Shown here: positions 1 to 11,847 of the stretch, in pieces
Position numbering within the stretch: position 1 is the stretch's first letter
How the letters are laid out: every line of letters starts with the position of its first letter
Assembly (NCBI GenBank): GCA_024362935.1
Contig: JANCRA010000019.1
Span: 5,018,501 to 5,082,500 of the forward strand
Direction: 5' to 3'
DNA from: Setophaga petechia
Lineage: Eukaryota > Chordata > Aves > Passeriformes > Parulidae
Length of the DNA stretch: 64,000 nt
Notes under the pieces: model-generated
The model's input: only the letters and a program-made list of their open reading frames with translations
Database searches by the model: none
Told to the model about the DNA's origin: nothing
Program-made: the position numbers and the translations under genes

Positions 1-239
1 AGAAATAAGAAAGGCTGAGGAGTATGACAGCTTTCTTGGAGTAATATTTGAAAGGAAGAATCATGCATCATAAAATTCAGTATTTTAGCTGTGTGGAATA
101 ATGAAAAAAGTCTAGGTGGGAATACAACTCTGGAGATCGTATGGTCCAACTTTCTGTTGAAAGCAGGGTTTAAGATTAGTCTGTCAACAGCCCTGTCAAG
201 CTGAGTCTTGGATATTTCCAGTGAGACAGATTGCACCAC

Positions 240-775
240 TTGTCTGGCAGCCTGTTTCCAGTGTTCAGTTGTTGAGGAATGCATTCTGTGCTGGTGTCTC
301 TGTGAGCAGGGTTGGAGCTGCAGGTTGAGCTCTGGGTGTTGAGAGCCCCAGGTGAGAGGCCATAAAGTGTCAATCCTTTGCAGAACAAAGGGCACAGGGA
401 CCTGTGGCCCAGCCAGGGATTTGAGTACTCAGGGAACACAGCAGGAGCTGATGGCTCCAGACTTTGGTGAGATTATAGAGCCCAGGGTTTCCTTTGTTGA
501 GAGTCCCTGCTCAGAGGCACAGGGCATGAGGTTTTATTTTGGTATTGCACCATGATTAAAGTATTTTAAGCATCCAGACAACTGAAACTCTGCTATGGAA
601 AACCTTGTCTGAATGCTTCAGTGTGAGGTGTTTAGGGAGCCAAGCAGGGCACCCATGAGGTCACTGGAGCTGCCCATGTGAAGGGGCTTTGATCCCAGCT
701 GAGGTGGTATGAATGTGACTGCCAGAGTGTCTCCTGGATGGCTGGACAGGAAGGTTTCCATAAAACAGTGATCCT
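240..775. other. GC-richer segment of unknown origin
   Basis: Base composition is clearly less AT-rich than the flanks, with many CAGG, CTGG and GAGCC words, but CpG is rare, so this is not a CpG island. It may be an old, diverged mobile element or part of a non-coding transcript. I could not match it to CR1 or to the LTR family seen elsewhere in the window. No splice-bounded open frame is convincing. Confidence 0.3.
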
Positions 776-3700
776 CCCAGTATGGGGTTTATTTTTTATT
801 ATTATTATATGAGGTTGGCATTTTCACTGTTTTTGTTTCTGCCTGTTGCTTCTGGTTGTGTCATTGTTGATTCTTATATAGTGTGTACTTCCATCTGCAC
901 TATCAACTGCCTTTTAAATATTAGAAGCTGTCTCTTCTGTAGGCTGAGTAACCCAAAATACTTTGACCACATTTATTATGTCATATTATTATGTTCTTCA
1001 ATGCTTTACTCATCCTGGAGACTTTCCACTTTTGTGGAGAACATTTGCTGACCTCTATTTTTTTTTCATTGTTACTCTGGAACTGGGGCTGCCAAAGCAA
1101 TGCCAATGGAACATACTGAAATTGTGGTTGCTTTGTTTTGGAAGTGTTGCTTTGTTTTGAAGTAGAGCTGGAGAATCAAATGGGATAGAATGGGGGATTA
1201 ACTTACAATGTGGTATTAACAATATGTAAAAATGTGCCCTTCTCTTGTGTTGTGTGTTTTAGACACAGTTCCTGCCCCCCATCCCTTCTCAGCTGATGTG
1301 TAACCTTTTGTGGTTTTTTCTGTGCTTTTTGAGCAATCTTGTTCAGAGGAGGTTTTCTCAGCCTGTCATGAAACCAGTGTTAGCAGATCATTCCTACAGG
1401 GGATAGTGATCTTTCTGTTCTTAAAACTGCATGATAGTCATGGTGTTTTACTAAACCAGCAATCATGTAATTCAAACAAGCATGGCCCCATGTCACCAGA
1501 ACCCTTTATTCATCATACAGATACTGCCTGAGCAACCTTGAAAGACAGTGCATTGGAGGTCTAGCCCTTTCTGATGTTCTTGGATAACTCTGTCCTTGGA
1601 GCTCCTGATAACGTGTGAATTCATGCTCCTTCAGAGAAACTAAATGCAATGTCTTTTGATCAGGACAGAAGGCAGTATTTACAAACAATATTTGCAAACA
1701 ATATCTGCCTAATATGATGTGGAAGGAGGTGCTTCCAGCTCATAGTGTTTACTAATGGGTTAATTGTCAGAGAGAAAGAAATACAATAAAATAGTAAAAA
1801 ATATTTTTATTAGCAACCTGCTAATAAAAGTAATTGTGGTGGCTTGTATCATATAGAAATCAATGCAAGTGTGCTGTTGTCTCATTTCTTTTTTGCTTGA
1901 AGAGCTCTCAATGTCTTTGTCAGCTCCACTACCCATTTATTATTTGTGGGCAATTCTTAAGAAAAAGCCCAACATTTTGTCTGTCAAACAGTGTATTTGG
2001 TCTGTGTAATATTCATTGTTCATGGACACAACAGATAGTAGGTGAACATTTCTTGGTTAAAAACGAAATAAAAAGCACAATCTCCTTTTACAAGCAGGGA
2101 AATCAACAGAAGAGAAGAACCGAAATAATAAATGAACAGTCAGAATTCTAATTTTTCAGTCTTCTCTACATTAGTGTAGAACTGTGTTCTAAGTGAAAAC
2201 CACTACAAAAATAACACACATTCAATATCTAGAGAGTACTTGGTTTCTTAATTGGTTGGTTTTCTTTGCTTAAAATCATAGGGAGGGGAAAAAAAAACAA
2301 CTGTGATACATTTGCATTATGAGACTTTAGGTCCAGGTGACCAGCCTTTCTGGAACAGAAGGCCTGTGCTCCTTCTTCAGTGCTGGGAACTTTGCAAAGC
2401 TTGGCTTCCAGTAACACCCATCTTTACAATGTGATAATTCAGAAGTATTTTGCTCTTTTCATATGAGTAAGAAAAATGGTGGTAGTATTTTCTGGGCTAC
2501 CTCTGAATCTATCATAATATAGCAGAATGTTCAATCATTAATTATATTCCCTATTCAAAATGCTTGTTCATTTGTTTAGATAAGTCTGCCTGCCATCAGG
2601 GCACACTTCTATATAGGGGGAAAAAGAAAACCACCCAACAAACTCAAACAGACCTTATGTCACCTTAATATAATTGAAAGTTCCCCAAACACTAAGAGAT
2701 ATGCTAAGCAGTAGCCTGGTTATTGGAAAGGATCACTCATTAAAGTAGAAGGTAGGAATGATCCCTGGTCCTTCAGGCTAGAGGAGAAGCAGTTGGCAGG
2801 TTATTTTTGCTCTGCTTCCTATTCCAAAAAGATTATGTCCTAGAAAATTACTTGTAAACTTAGACCCACACATAAACCCACCAGGATTTCATTGTTCCCA
2901 TGTCTAAATTGCTATTCCTAGGAATGGTACCCATCTCTCATACACTGGGATACACCACTGTGTGTTATTACCTAGTTGTGTGTTGGGACAATTTCCAGGT
3001 ATGTGCTGTGTTTTTCTCATGTGTTATGATTCCCTTTGAAGACTTCTTTGCATAAAGCAGGGAAGGAGACAAAAGATGTTGTGCAGGTACCAGGGTTACT
3101 TAGTGCTCTGTAGAGTGCTCCTGCACCACAGTTTAAGTGTACATAGTATTTGTAATCCATCTTTTATGGTATAATAAGATTGTTGTGGAGCATACACTGA
3201 ATGTGTGGGATCTTAGCAAACTAGGGACATTTGAAATCACTTGTACTCTTGGCAAGATCACAACAGCAGGCTATGTGGATTTCAAAAGGGAAGGTGTTTA
3301 TTATGGGCAGGAGAGAAAAAATCTGACAGCATTTAGAATTAGAAGCAGTCCCACTGTGAAAAAACTAGGCAATGTATAAGATAAACTTCTGGAGCATTTT
3401 CATCCCCTACTGTTGTCAGGCAAGTCAGTGGAGCTAAGATGAACGAGGTATTTGTGTAGTGAACATTGTGCTCTTGTTGGTCCCACTGCTCTGAATATAT
3501 ATGCAGATAAATTTTCTGCAGTCTGAATGAGGTGCAGCAGTACCTTTTATCCATACCTTTTGATGGGCATTTGGGTCTGTGCTTTCTTCTGGTTTTCACT
3601 TTCACCAAATTCTGGATCCCACAGTGCAGTTTTGTGCTTCTAAAACAAGGACTGGCACTTTGGTTGCCCAGAGGTAGAGATGTACCCTTACCAAAAGCTC

Positions 3701-4437
3701 TGTCTTTGAAAAAGATGGATGAAAATAAAGGTATTTCTGGTCTGTTAACTTAATATTTTTCCCCTGTGGCATCTATTACTTATTATTACCACAAATATTT
3801 CAAACCAGCAGTGTTTGAGGTCACCATTCTGTAAAAAGTTAAAGCAGAACCTTGGTTGTTGTATAGCAAGGAAAAGTGCCAGAAACTGACTGGAATATCT
3901 AGTTTTAATACTATAAATACTGAGTATGAGGATTTTAATCCCTTTCTAGTTAGTTATTAATTCTTGAGAACTGAAAAAATGGCAGTCAAGATAGGTACAG
4001 CTGCCTTATTTGGAACTGTCTCCAGCTACTTCTGAACTGTTTCTGTGGCTGTCTAAGTCTGTATGATCTGTATGGATTTCTGTGATGGATGTAGATTTCT
4101 GGTTTAGACACAGGGAAGGCAGTTATTGGATTGTTTTTACTCAGTGATGATAACTTCACCCCATGTTGCTTTTCCAATTATTTTTCTGTGATACTTGGGT
4201 TGCACCGTGAGTCTATTTTATGAAGTTTGGGAAATCAACCGACAACATTTTCAGAATTTATCTGTTTTGCTTTCTGACAATCCACAATAATCTTGTGGAT
4301 AGCTATGATTGCTGTCTGTGGTGTGTAACAGGTTCTTGCTGAGTATAATGTACAAGGGCTTTTTTTTTTCCTTTTCACATGAGTTTTAAAAGTGTAGAGG
4401 AGAAAAGAAAGAGTAATGGAGATCAATTATATGTATT

Positions 4438-4470
4438 AAAAAAACAAAACAAAACAAAAAACCCAAACCA
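4438..4470 (+). repeat. (AAAAC)n low-complexity tract
   Basis: A short run of AAAAC-like units followed by AAACCCAAACC. It is a simple repeat with no flanking element that would make it the tail of a retroposon. Confidence 0.8.
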
Positions 4471-5034
4471 GAGATTGCTGTATAATGTCTATGTATTTTT
4501 AAATGATCTACAGGTCTATCTCTTGAATAAAGATACATAATTTTGAGAGACCTGCTACCTCATTGTGCTTGGCACAGATGCATTCACCTTTTTCTGTGTA
4601 TTTAGGGAAAAAAATAGTACTCCTTTCCCAGAAGCAGTGTTTCTAAATCAAATCAAATTTTCTGGAAGTAATATGTAATAATTCACTCTTACACAGACAC
4701 AATCATGCATTGAAATGCATACACTGGGTAAAATAATTCAAAATCACGGGCTCTATCTCAAAACCCTTGAGTAAACTATAAAGCTACACATCTCTTTGTT
4801 TCTTACACCATCCTCTTTACCTCATCTCAAACAATGCAAGAATGATTCACTTCACATTTGTATCTTAAATACAAAGATAAGTGGTTGTTATGTGCTTCCA
4901 TATATTTGAAAGGGGAAGTACAATACTTTTAAAGAAATCTATATTTTTTCCATACTTAAATGAGATGCAGAGGCATTTTATAGACAGTATCTTCATTCTT
5001 TTGAATTGACAGTTTTTCAATTACTGTTGTTTTG

Positions 5035-5106
5035 AAAAAAACAAAACTAAAAAAAACCCAAAAAAACCCCCCCAAATAAAAAACCAAAAAAACCCCCAAA
5101 CCACCC
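5035..5106 (+). repeat. A/C-rich low-complexity tract (G-runs on minus strand)
   Basis: A-runs alternate with C-runs: CCC at 5057-5059, C7 at 5067-5073, CC at 5084-5085, C5 at 5093-5097 and CCC at 5104-5106. The minus strand therefore has four G-tracts of three or more. One spacer is about 19 nt, longer than in a canonical G-quadruplex motif. No coding content. Confidence 0.8.
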
Positions 5107-7298
5107 ACAAAGTCAGGAAATGTTTACACATGGTTTCCTAACTTAATAAAAGATAAATATAAATGCAATTCATACACTTAAAAACTGAAGAAATATACAA
5201 CCACAGTTCTTAGTAGCTGTATACACCATAGACCTATCTGGTAAACACACAATCACATTCCTAATTAATTGCTCCCTGAATATGTTTGATCCTTTTTTGT
5301 CTCAAGAATATTAGTGCTAAGATTGCATTTAAAAAAATGTCTTATCCCTGGTGGCCGCTAATCACTGACAATAAAATGGAAAATGCAGCAAAGTTGCTAA
5401 TAGAGTTCTATGGCATAAAACATCCAAAGGTAAAAAATACCAAATAGAAACATTAACTTTGTAAGTTATTGACTTAAGCCTTTAGGCTTAAAGGATTTTT
5501 TGAGGTTTATGAGGATTTAGAGATCTCTGTGATTATTTCTTCATTTTATCTAATGTGTTTTTAATTTCTGATTTGGGAGGTTGATTATTAATTAATTTAA
5601 TCTTGGTAGTTAACACAAATGTATCTTTAATAAAATTTTGTTCCTTTTTTTAAACATTCCTTCCAATGTAACAATACTCCTTTGGTGCTGGAATACCTGT
5701 AATTTATTGATATAATTTAATACTGATTCTGTTATACAGTAGCTATAGCCATGGATCCCTAATTTATACTTTATTGAACTAAAAAACCTAAAGAATTTAA
5801 TAAACTGTTTCACTTTCCATCTAGTAGGGCTGTGCATGAGTAATCTGATGGTGATTTTGTTTACATTTTTTCAAGCAAGAAGCTATGTAATTTTTCTTCT
5901 TTTATTTTTCTTTTTATTTTTACGGATGTTGTAGTTTACAAGAGACCAGTGCTAAAGATCTGGTGGATCTATTCTAGCAAAAAGGCTATCTACACAAGTG
6001 AGAAACAAATAATTAGAGTGTGTATACAATCTCACAGCATAGGGCAGGCCTTAGAACAATATTGGTTTAAACTGGTCCATTACCTTCTCTGAGAAAGAAC
6101 GGATAAAAACACCCTTGTGTCTCATTGTCTCTGGTAATGGTCAGGCTTGCTTTGGTGCTTTAATATTTCATTAGTTGCTTTGTTTTGGAAGTGTGTTGTT
6201 TTTAACTGTAAGGCATACGAATTGCTCAGCCCCTTGAACACCTTGTGGGAAAGGAGAGCACGAGCTCAATTTTTGCTGTTATCGTGATGTACTCAAAGCA
6301 AGTTAAAGCACATGTGGCATAGAAATTACACAACAGAAATAAATATGTAAGGAGTACAAGACATTTATGTCTGTGCTCTGGCTACCTTGTTATTCCTTTA
6401 GGCATCTTGTTCTTAAATCTAGTTGCCCTCAAGTTTTATAACCCAATTAATTTGGTAACCAGCTTAAAGTTATATGAACAGACACACTGCATGTCACTGA
6501 GCACGAATGTTTTCAGTGGCCTTTGCCTAACGCCTCCTTAAGCAAATCAGGTTGTCCTGCTGGAACCTGAGACATGTATCTGTTGTTTCTGGAGTTTTAT
6601 CTGGAATCTGTACTCCACAAGTTTGTTGTCGTTCCCATACAGGCATCTCAGGAGGAAAGGATTTGATCCTTTGCCTCTTGGTTGGAATTTTTTAGAGGTC
6701 AGGTGCAGTCCTCTTTTTTAAGTGGCACTTTGCTTTTGCTTTTTGCTTAACAAATAACTTTTTTGTGTGTATTTCTGTTCTGTTCTAGGAAAAATAAGCT
6801 AAAATATCTGTTGTTCCATGCTGTCCAATATTGATTCATTTCAAGGACATACAGAAAAAAGTTCGCCCCAGACCCATTTCTAGCAGTGACTGGGGTTCTT
6901 GAACTGACCTTGCCCTATGATTTTTACTGGTAGTGGCAGCTGCTGCCTGCATCTACCATCTGCCCTTTCCTGTAATCACCTGCTTATAATCTACTCAAGC
7001 AACATTTCTTCTTAAAAACAAGAGCTGGTACTAGACAGTGCCTGTTGGAACCACCTATTTCATTCTAGGCAAGAAAATAGTGCTGAGGAAAGGGTAGAGC
7101 TTCCATGTTGAGGATGGCCAGGGCTGTGCAGTTTAGACATAAAAATAAGCTTAGACCGCACATGTCCTTAGTGTTAGAGAAGAGGCAGGTTCCCATATTT
7201 TCCTGCCAGACCAATAAGGGGTTTGGTGATGGGAGGAGGAGGAGGCACTTTATCAAAACTTCACTGTGGCTTTTCTCTATTTTAATAGCTTGGAGAGA

Positions 7299-7369
7299 TT
7301 TTGGGGTTTTTATTTTTGTTTGTTTGGTTGTTTTTTTCCACTTGAGTTTTTGTTTTTTTTTTTCTTTTC
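7299..7369 (+). repeat. T/G-rich low-complexity tract
   Basis: T-runs are interrupted by GGGG, GTTTG and GGTTG words. The tract makes the overlapping frames on both strands look open, producing Phe/Val-rich and Lys/Thr-rich peptides, which explains the 139-codon and 101-codon open frames around it. Confidence 0.75.
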
Positions 7370-8444
7370 CCTTGAATCCTTTGTGTTTTCTTGACTGTAT
7401 CTGCCTGTAGAAAATGAACATTGTTTGCTTTATTGGTAGGGCCTGAGTGAGACTGCAGAATCTCCATAAAATGTGGCAAAACATTATCTAATTACAGATC
7501 AATATGACCTCAGTAACTAATGAAATTTTATGGAACAGAATTGTAGTAAAACCTCATTATCCTTGGACCTGACGTAAGTAATTGAATATCCTGACTTGTT
7601 CTTGTGAGTGTCACACATTGCAGGTAGGAGAAACTGTCAGTCTGCTCTAGAAAGGAATACTTGTAATCTGAAATGTACATAATGTGGTTTAACTAGACTT
7701 ACATCCTCTGCACTTTCATTTCTCGTTCTGTGGACTGAAATAGAATTAGGCTGCTCCTTTTAAATACAGATTTTTTTTTTAAATATCCTAAAAGGATGCA
7801 GGCTTTTAATGAAGCTTTTAAAGGTTATTTATCAAGATGTTTACTTTTATTCGTTATGACCTGGTTTCAAAAAATTATTCTGCCTTGTCAAGTTTGTTGT
7901 CTGCCTTTGTAAACATCTTGAAATTATAAGGTATTTTAGTCCATCTTTGGAATGGAATCACATATGGCACGTCACTCAGGACTACAGGGATATTGTCAAA
8001 GGGAATTACACATTTATTAGTAAGGGAGATCTAGTTGTCTAGGAGGTACAGAAAATGCCTGTTTCCATTCTCTCAAAAGCAAGTTTTATAAAAGGACTGT
8101 TCACCCTTGAGGTAATTAAAGAATTTTAAAAAGGTTTGGAGAGTGGCTCAAGAAAAGTTCTAGTCTTCAGGGTTTAACAACTACATTTGTTTCTTAGACT
8201 TGAGGTTCTTGATCCATCAGATTTTTAACCCAGGGGAGTGTTCATGGCCACTCAAGGTTTTATTTCAGCTCTTTTCCTTATGTGCCTGGCATTGCAGGAC
8301 TCTCTTATTTAATTCTCTTTCACATTCTCTACAGTCATTGATGGTAATGTGAGACAAAAATAGGCTGAATCCATGCCAAAACTGGAAATGCCCCACAATT
8401 AATGTCTTGGCAGAAGGATCTATCTTTTAGTTGGTCTACAGAAA

Positions 8445-9568
8445 TGAAGATAAAAATAGGGCAAGGAAGGGAAGAGATCAGCACTGCTGAGGAGGGAACT
8501 GCTGGTCAGACTAAAGGGAAAGAGGCAAATGCATAGGCTGTGTAAAATAGGACAGATAACCTGGGAAGAGTTTAGAGATGAAGTTCACTTGTGTAGGGAT
8601 AATGTGAGGAAGGCTGGAATTGAACCTGGCAAGGGATGTAAAAATTAGCAAGAGCTTCTACAGGTATGTCAGCCAGTCAAAGAAGGTGTGCCCCCAAGAA
8701 AGAATGCTGGAAAAGTGGTAACAATGAAATGAGAAGTCTGGGGCACCCAGCAAGTTTTTTTGCCTCAGTCTTCAATGGCAACATCTCTTTTCAGACTTCT
8801 TGAGAGATGGGACAGTAGGATGAGGACTTTGGGAGCAAAATCCCTTTCACTGTAAATAAAAAACAGGTTCATAATGACTTGAGAAACCTGAATATAAGGG
8901 ACCCAATGAAGTGTATTCCAGAATCCTAGGGAAATTGGCTGATGTAAGTTACCAAGCCACTCTACATGATATTTGAGGAGTCATGACAGTCAGGTGAAGT
9001 CCCAGGTGACTGGAGGAAGAGCAATATTTTAGCCATCTTTAAGAAGGGCAGAAAGGAGGGCCCTGGGATCTACCAGCCTGGGTTGCTGAATCCAGGTCTG
9101 GAGACACCAACATAGGAAAGACATTGATCTGTTGGAGCATGTCTAGAAGAGGCCACCAATATGGTCAGAGGGATGGAGAGCCTCTTCTGTGAAGACAGGC
9201 TGAGAAAATTCAGATTGTTCAGTTTGGGAAAGAGAAGACTTTGGAGTGACCTAATTGCGGCCTTCCAGCATCTGAAGGAAGCCTACAAGAAAGATGGAGA
9301 GAGACTGTTTGCCAGGGCCTGTGGTGGCAGGACAAGAAGTGGGTTTAGATTAGATATTAGTAAAAAAGTTTTTCTTTGTGAGGGTGGTGAGGCACTGCAG
9401 CAGGTTATGGAACATTTCCAGTTCCTGGAAGTGTTCAAGGCCAGGCTGGATGAGGCTCTGAGCAGCATGGTCTAGTGGGAGATGTCCTTTCCCATTCTGA
9501 GGAGGCTGGAACTAGATTATCTTTTAGGTCTCTTCCAACCCAGGCCTTTCTGTGAGTCTATGATTCTT
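8445..9568 (+). mobile_element. CR1 LINE, internally deleted, 3' end intact
   Basis: This is a copy of the avian CR1 non-LTR retrotransposon in plus orientation. The first part (about 8445-9078) follows CR1 ORF2 from the endonuclease-RT linker into the start of the reverse transcriptase. It includes a segment reading roughly DWRKSNI..IFKKGRKEGPG, the usual entry to the RT domain. At about 9079 the match jumps to the C-terminal end of ORF2 (CR1 normally has well over 1 kb of RT between these points). It then runs to the 3' UTR, ending at about 9568 in TCTATGATTC, the CR1 terminal repeat. The ORF2 frame is broken by several stops, including TAG at 9144-9146 where CR1 usually has a Gln codon, and by a one-base deletion just after it. 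The copy is old and cannot move by itself. The assignment rests on recalled consensus; the subfamily is not determined. Confidence 0.93.
9161..9475 (+). pseudogene. CR1 ORF2 C-terminal remnant
   Basis: This 104-codon open stretch translates to the C-terminal tail of CR1 ORF2. The order is a segment with EDRLRKFRLFSLGKRRLW, then LIAAFQHLKEAYKKDGE, then the end with LEVFKARLDEALSSMV. The tail lies after the reverse transcriptase domain and carries no catalytic residues. It is open only because the stretch is short: the upstream join has a stop codon and a one-base shift relative to CR1, and the RT core is deleted. The ATG at 9161 is an internal methionine, not a real start. It is part of the CR1 copy in which it lies and is not a host gene. 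Confidence 0.9.
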
Positions 9569-11587
9569 GTGTATATCTTGCTTTTGTCTCATCTTCCATA
9601 GGTGCCTGATGTTTTTTAGACAGTTGGTACTGTCCAAATTCCTTTTTGGTTTTAAAATACTTAACCACTTGCATGTCACAATTTTCAGCTCTCCTTTATT
9701 TTTTTTCTCTGTTTCACTTACCATATTATATCAAAAGTTTGGTCTTGATAAGTGCTAAACAAACACTGAGGAAAAGATTATATGGTGGCTGTCTTTTGCA
9801 AGCAATGTGGTAAATCCTGTTTATAGTAGATATGTTTGTGTTCCAAGCCATCAATAAGTATAAAAACTGCTCAAACTCATTTTTGCTTTAGAAATAATAA
9901 TCCTATTTCTGGGATTTTGCTTCTGTCTCTGGGTTTATCTAAAGGTAACACAGAGCTAGTAAAATGCCTGCTGCTCACTGCCTATTGGGTTATCCTTACC
10001 TCTAGGTAATGGTGAGTCTCTCAGAATACAGGACCATGAAGACATATCTTGAAGGGTCTCATTTCTCATGGCAAAATGAGAGATACTTTCAGTACCTCAG
10101 TTCAATTTTCTCTTGGCTTCATTTTCAGCTTTTGCAGGCTTTCTTTAATGCACTTGTGCTGCCAGTTCCATAGCTGTTTAATATTTCAATTTATATCAGT
10201 ATGAAAAAGTGGAATTTATCCTTTCATTATTCAGCACTTGTAAATATGATTATGTGCTTTGTTTCCATGAGGAGGGAAAAACTCTGTGCTGAAAGTGTCC
10301 TTTTGGTGGTAACAGGAATGTACAGGTCTTACTGCATCAGTTAAAAACGATTCTGTACACACTTTTTGTGTATACAGAATTGTTTAAAATGTTCATATGA
10401 ATTAATGAAATTTTGTGTGTGTGCAAACTGTATTATTTCACAGTCTGGTTTGTTTTAATTTCAAATAAATAATACTTTGTTTGCTGATAACACAGTTGTA
10501 TGCTACTGATAATTTCATTCTGTTGATGGATTCCAAGGATAAAATGCTCTGTGATTTCTGAGCTGAAAATAGTACACATTGTTGTGCTGTCCTGAGATTG
10601 TCCACACAGTGGAAGTTCTTCTGATACCAAACTTTTACTTCATCACCTTTTATTTTCTGTGTTTTTCAGAACTGTGTTCCAAAGTACAACTTCAGGGATA
10701 TTTATCTGTCCAAGGGCTCCCATTCACCTTCAAAAGGATTGTGCACATTCAGTTTTCTTAGGGCAGTGATGGCTTTCCAGTGTTCAGGTCCTTTGTAATA
10801 AATGAGTATTGCTGAATGTGCAAATCTGCTATTAAAAGATTTCCTGGTAAATTAAACATTTTATCTGTTTTCCAGATTACTTAGGTGTAAATAATTCATT
10901 GATTTCCTTATGTTTATGTTTATAGAAGAAAATATTTTATAAAAATATTTTTAGAGTAGGTGTTATAGCTAGAAATCCTGGTACAGCTATTAATAGAAGG
11001 GTGTTTTTTGCTTTAATTGCATTTCAAGGGTGAAATATGCCTTTCTAAATACATGTGAAGTTTTCGAAACAAGTATTTTCTCAGTTGTATAGTTTCTGGC
11101 AACATCCATTATAAATTAAGGATGAAGAGAAATTATATTTTTATCCATTTGGTTAAGCAGAAGTTATACTTTGTTTACTTAAGGCGTGTGTCATGATAAT
11201 TGACCAACTTCCATGATGTAGACAGTGTATATGAAGTCTGTCTCATAAATTGTGTTATGGAGGAAAAAAGGAAGAGAAGGAAGATGTGCAGATATTAAGT
11301 GCACATAGTGGGACCTGTGCACAGTCTGACAGGCTTTATGTCATGATAAAATATAAGCAAACCTTTTATATTAGTGTTTTTTTCCTTATTTTTTAAGGTT
11401 CCTGATATACATGTAGTGTTACCTTTGTATCATTAAATCAGTTTTTTTAGTCAGATTAATTTTTGCATCATAATTATTCCTGTATGGAAAATGTTTTCAC
11501 AACATTTGCCAGTGTATAAACAATAGCCATATAAATCTACTTTCTTTAAGAAAAGTTTTGTTTTAATGAATTTATGAATTTATCCAG
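9569..11587. other. Non-coding stretch, nothing recognised
   Basis: AT-rich sequence with short open frames on both strands and no recognisable element. A 14-bp perfect AT palindrome lies at 10940-10953 (TAAAAATATTTTTA); such sites arise easily in DNA of this composition. Confidence 0.6.
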
Positions 11588-11634
11588 TTTTTGGTTATTT
11601 GTTTGCTTTTTTGGTTTTGTTTGGTTGGTTTTTT
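11588..11634 (+). repeat. T/G-rich low-complexity tract
   Basis: TTTTTGG and TTTGTTTGG words in a row, lying just 5' of the truncated minus-strand LTR. It may be independent of the LTR or may have grown from its broken edge. Confidence 0.7.
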
Positions 11635-11654
11635 AATAAGATATGACTCTGTCT

Positions 11655-11847
11655 TTGGGCACTTGCTGCCTCCTCACTGATGGGGCGGTGAAAGCAGTAG
11701 AAAAGACCTTGAGGCTGTTCAAGGGCTTCTCAGCAGTAACAAAAACATCTCTGTGTTAGCAACACTGTTTTCAGCTCAAATCCACAGCATAATGCCATAG
11801 CAGCCACTGTGTCAAAAATTAACTCTATCCCAGCCTAAATCATTAGA
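11655..11847 (-). mobile_element. ERVL-type LTR fragment (5' part of U3), minus strand
   Basis: Read on the minus strand this is the 5' portion of the same LTR family seen at 14.6 and 54.0 kb. The clearest block is ATTAACTCTATCCCAGCC at about 11819-11836, the complement of the characteristic start GGCTGGGATAGAG. Next along the minus strand come the equivalents of the family's GCTGTTTTGG-like and AAGGTCTTTTCTACT-like blocks. The fragment ends at about 11655, before the promoter, R and U5 regions would begin. It is a non-coding remnant of an endogenous retrovirus; no internal gene is next to it. Boundaries are accurate to about 10 bp. Confidence 0.82.

Larger units (their letters stand above)
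1..8444. other. Non-coding AT-rich stretch, no gene recognised
   Basis: No coding region or RNA gene could be supported. Open frames are at most 139 codons, lie on both strands at once and resemble no protein known to me. The longest, on the minus strand at 7065-7484, is lysine-rich only because it reads through a T/G-rich tract. The stretch holds low-complexity tracts at 4438-4470, 5035-5106 and 7299-7369 and a GC-richer segment at 240-775, each listed separately. The rest is unique-looking AT-rich sequence with few CpG. It could be intergenic or intronic; nothing in it decides which. Confidence 0.6.

Noticed and set aside
7065..7484. 139-codon minus-strand open frame
   Set aside because: Its middle is the complement of a T/G-rich tract, giving a lysine-rich run. 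Another open frame overlaps on the opposite strand and no homology is recognised.
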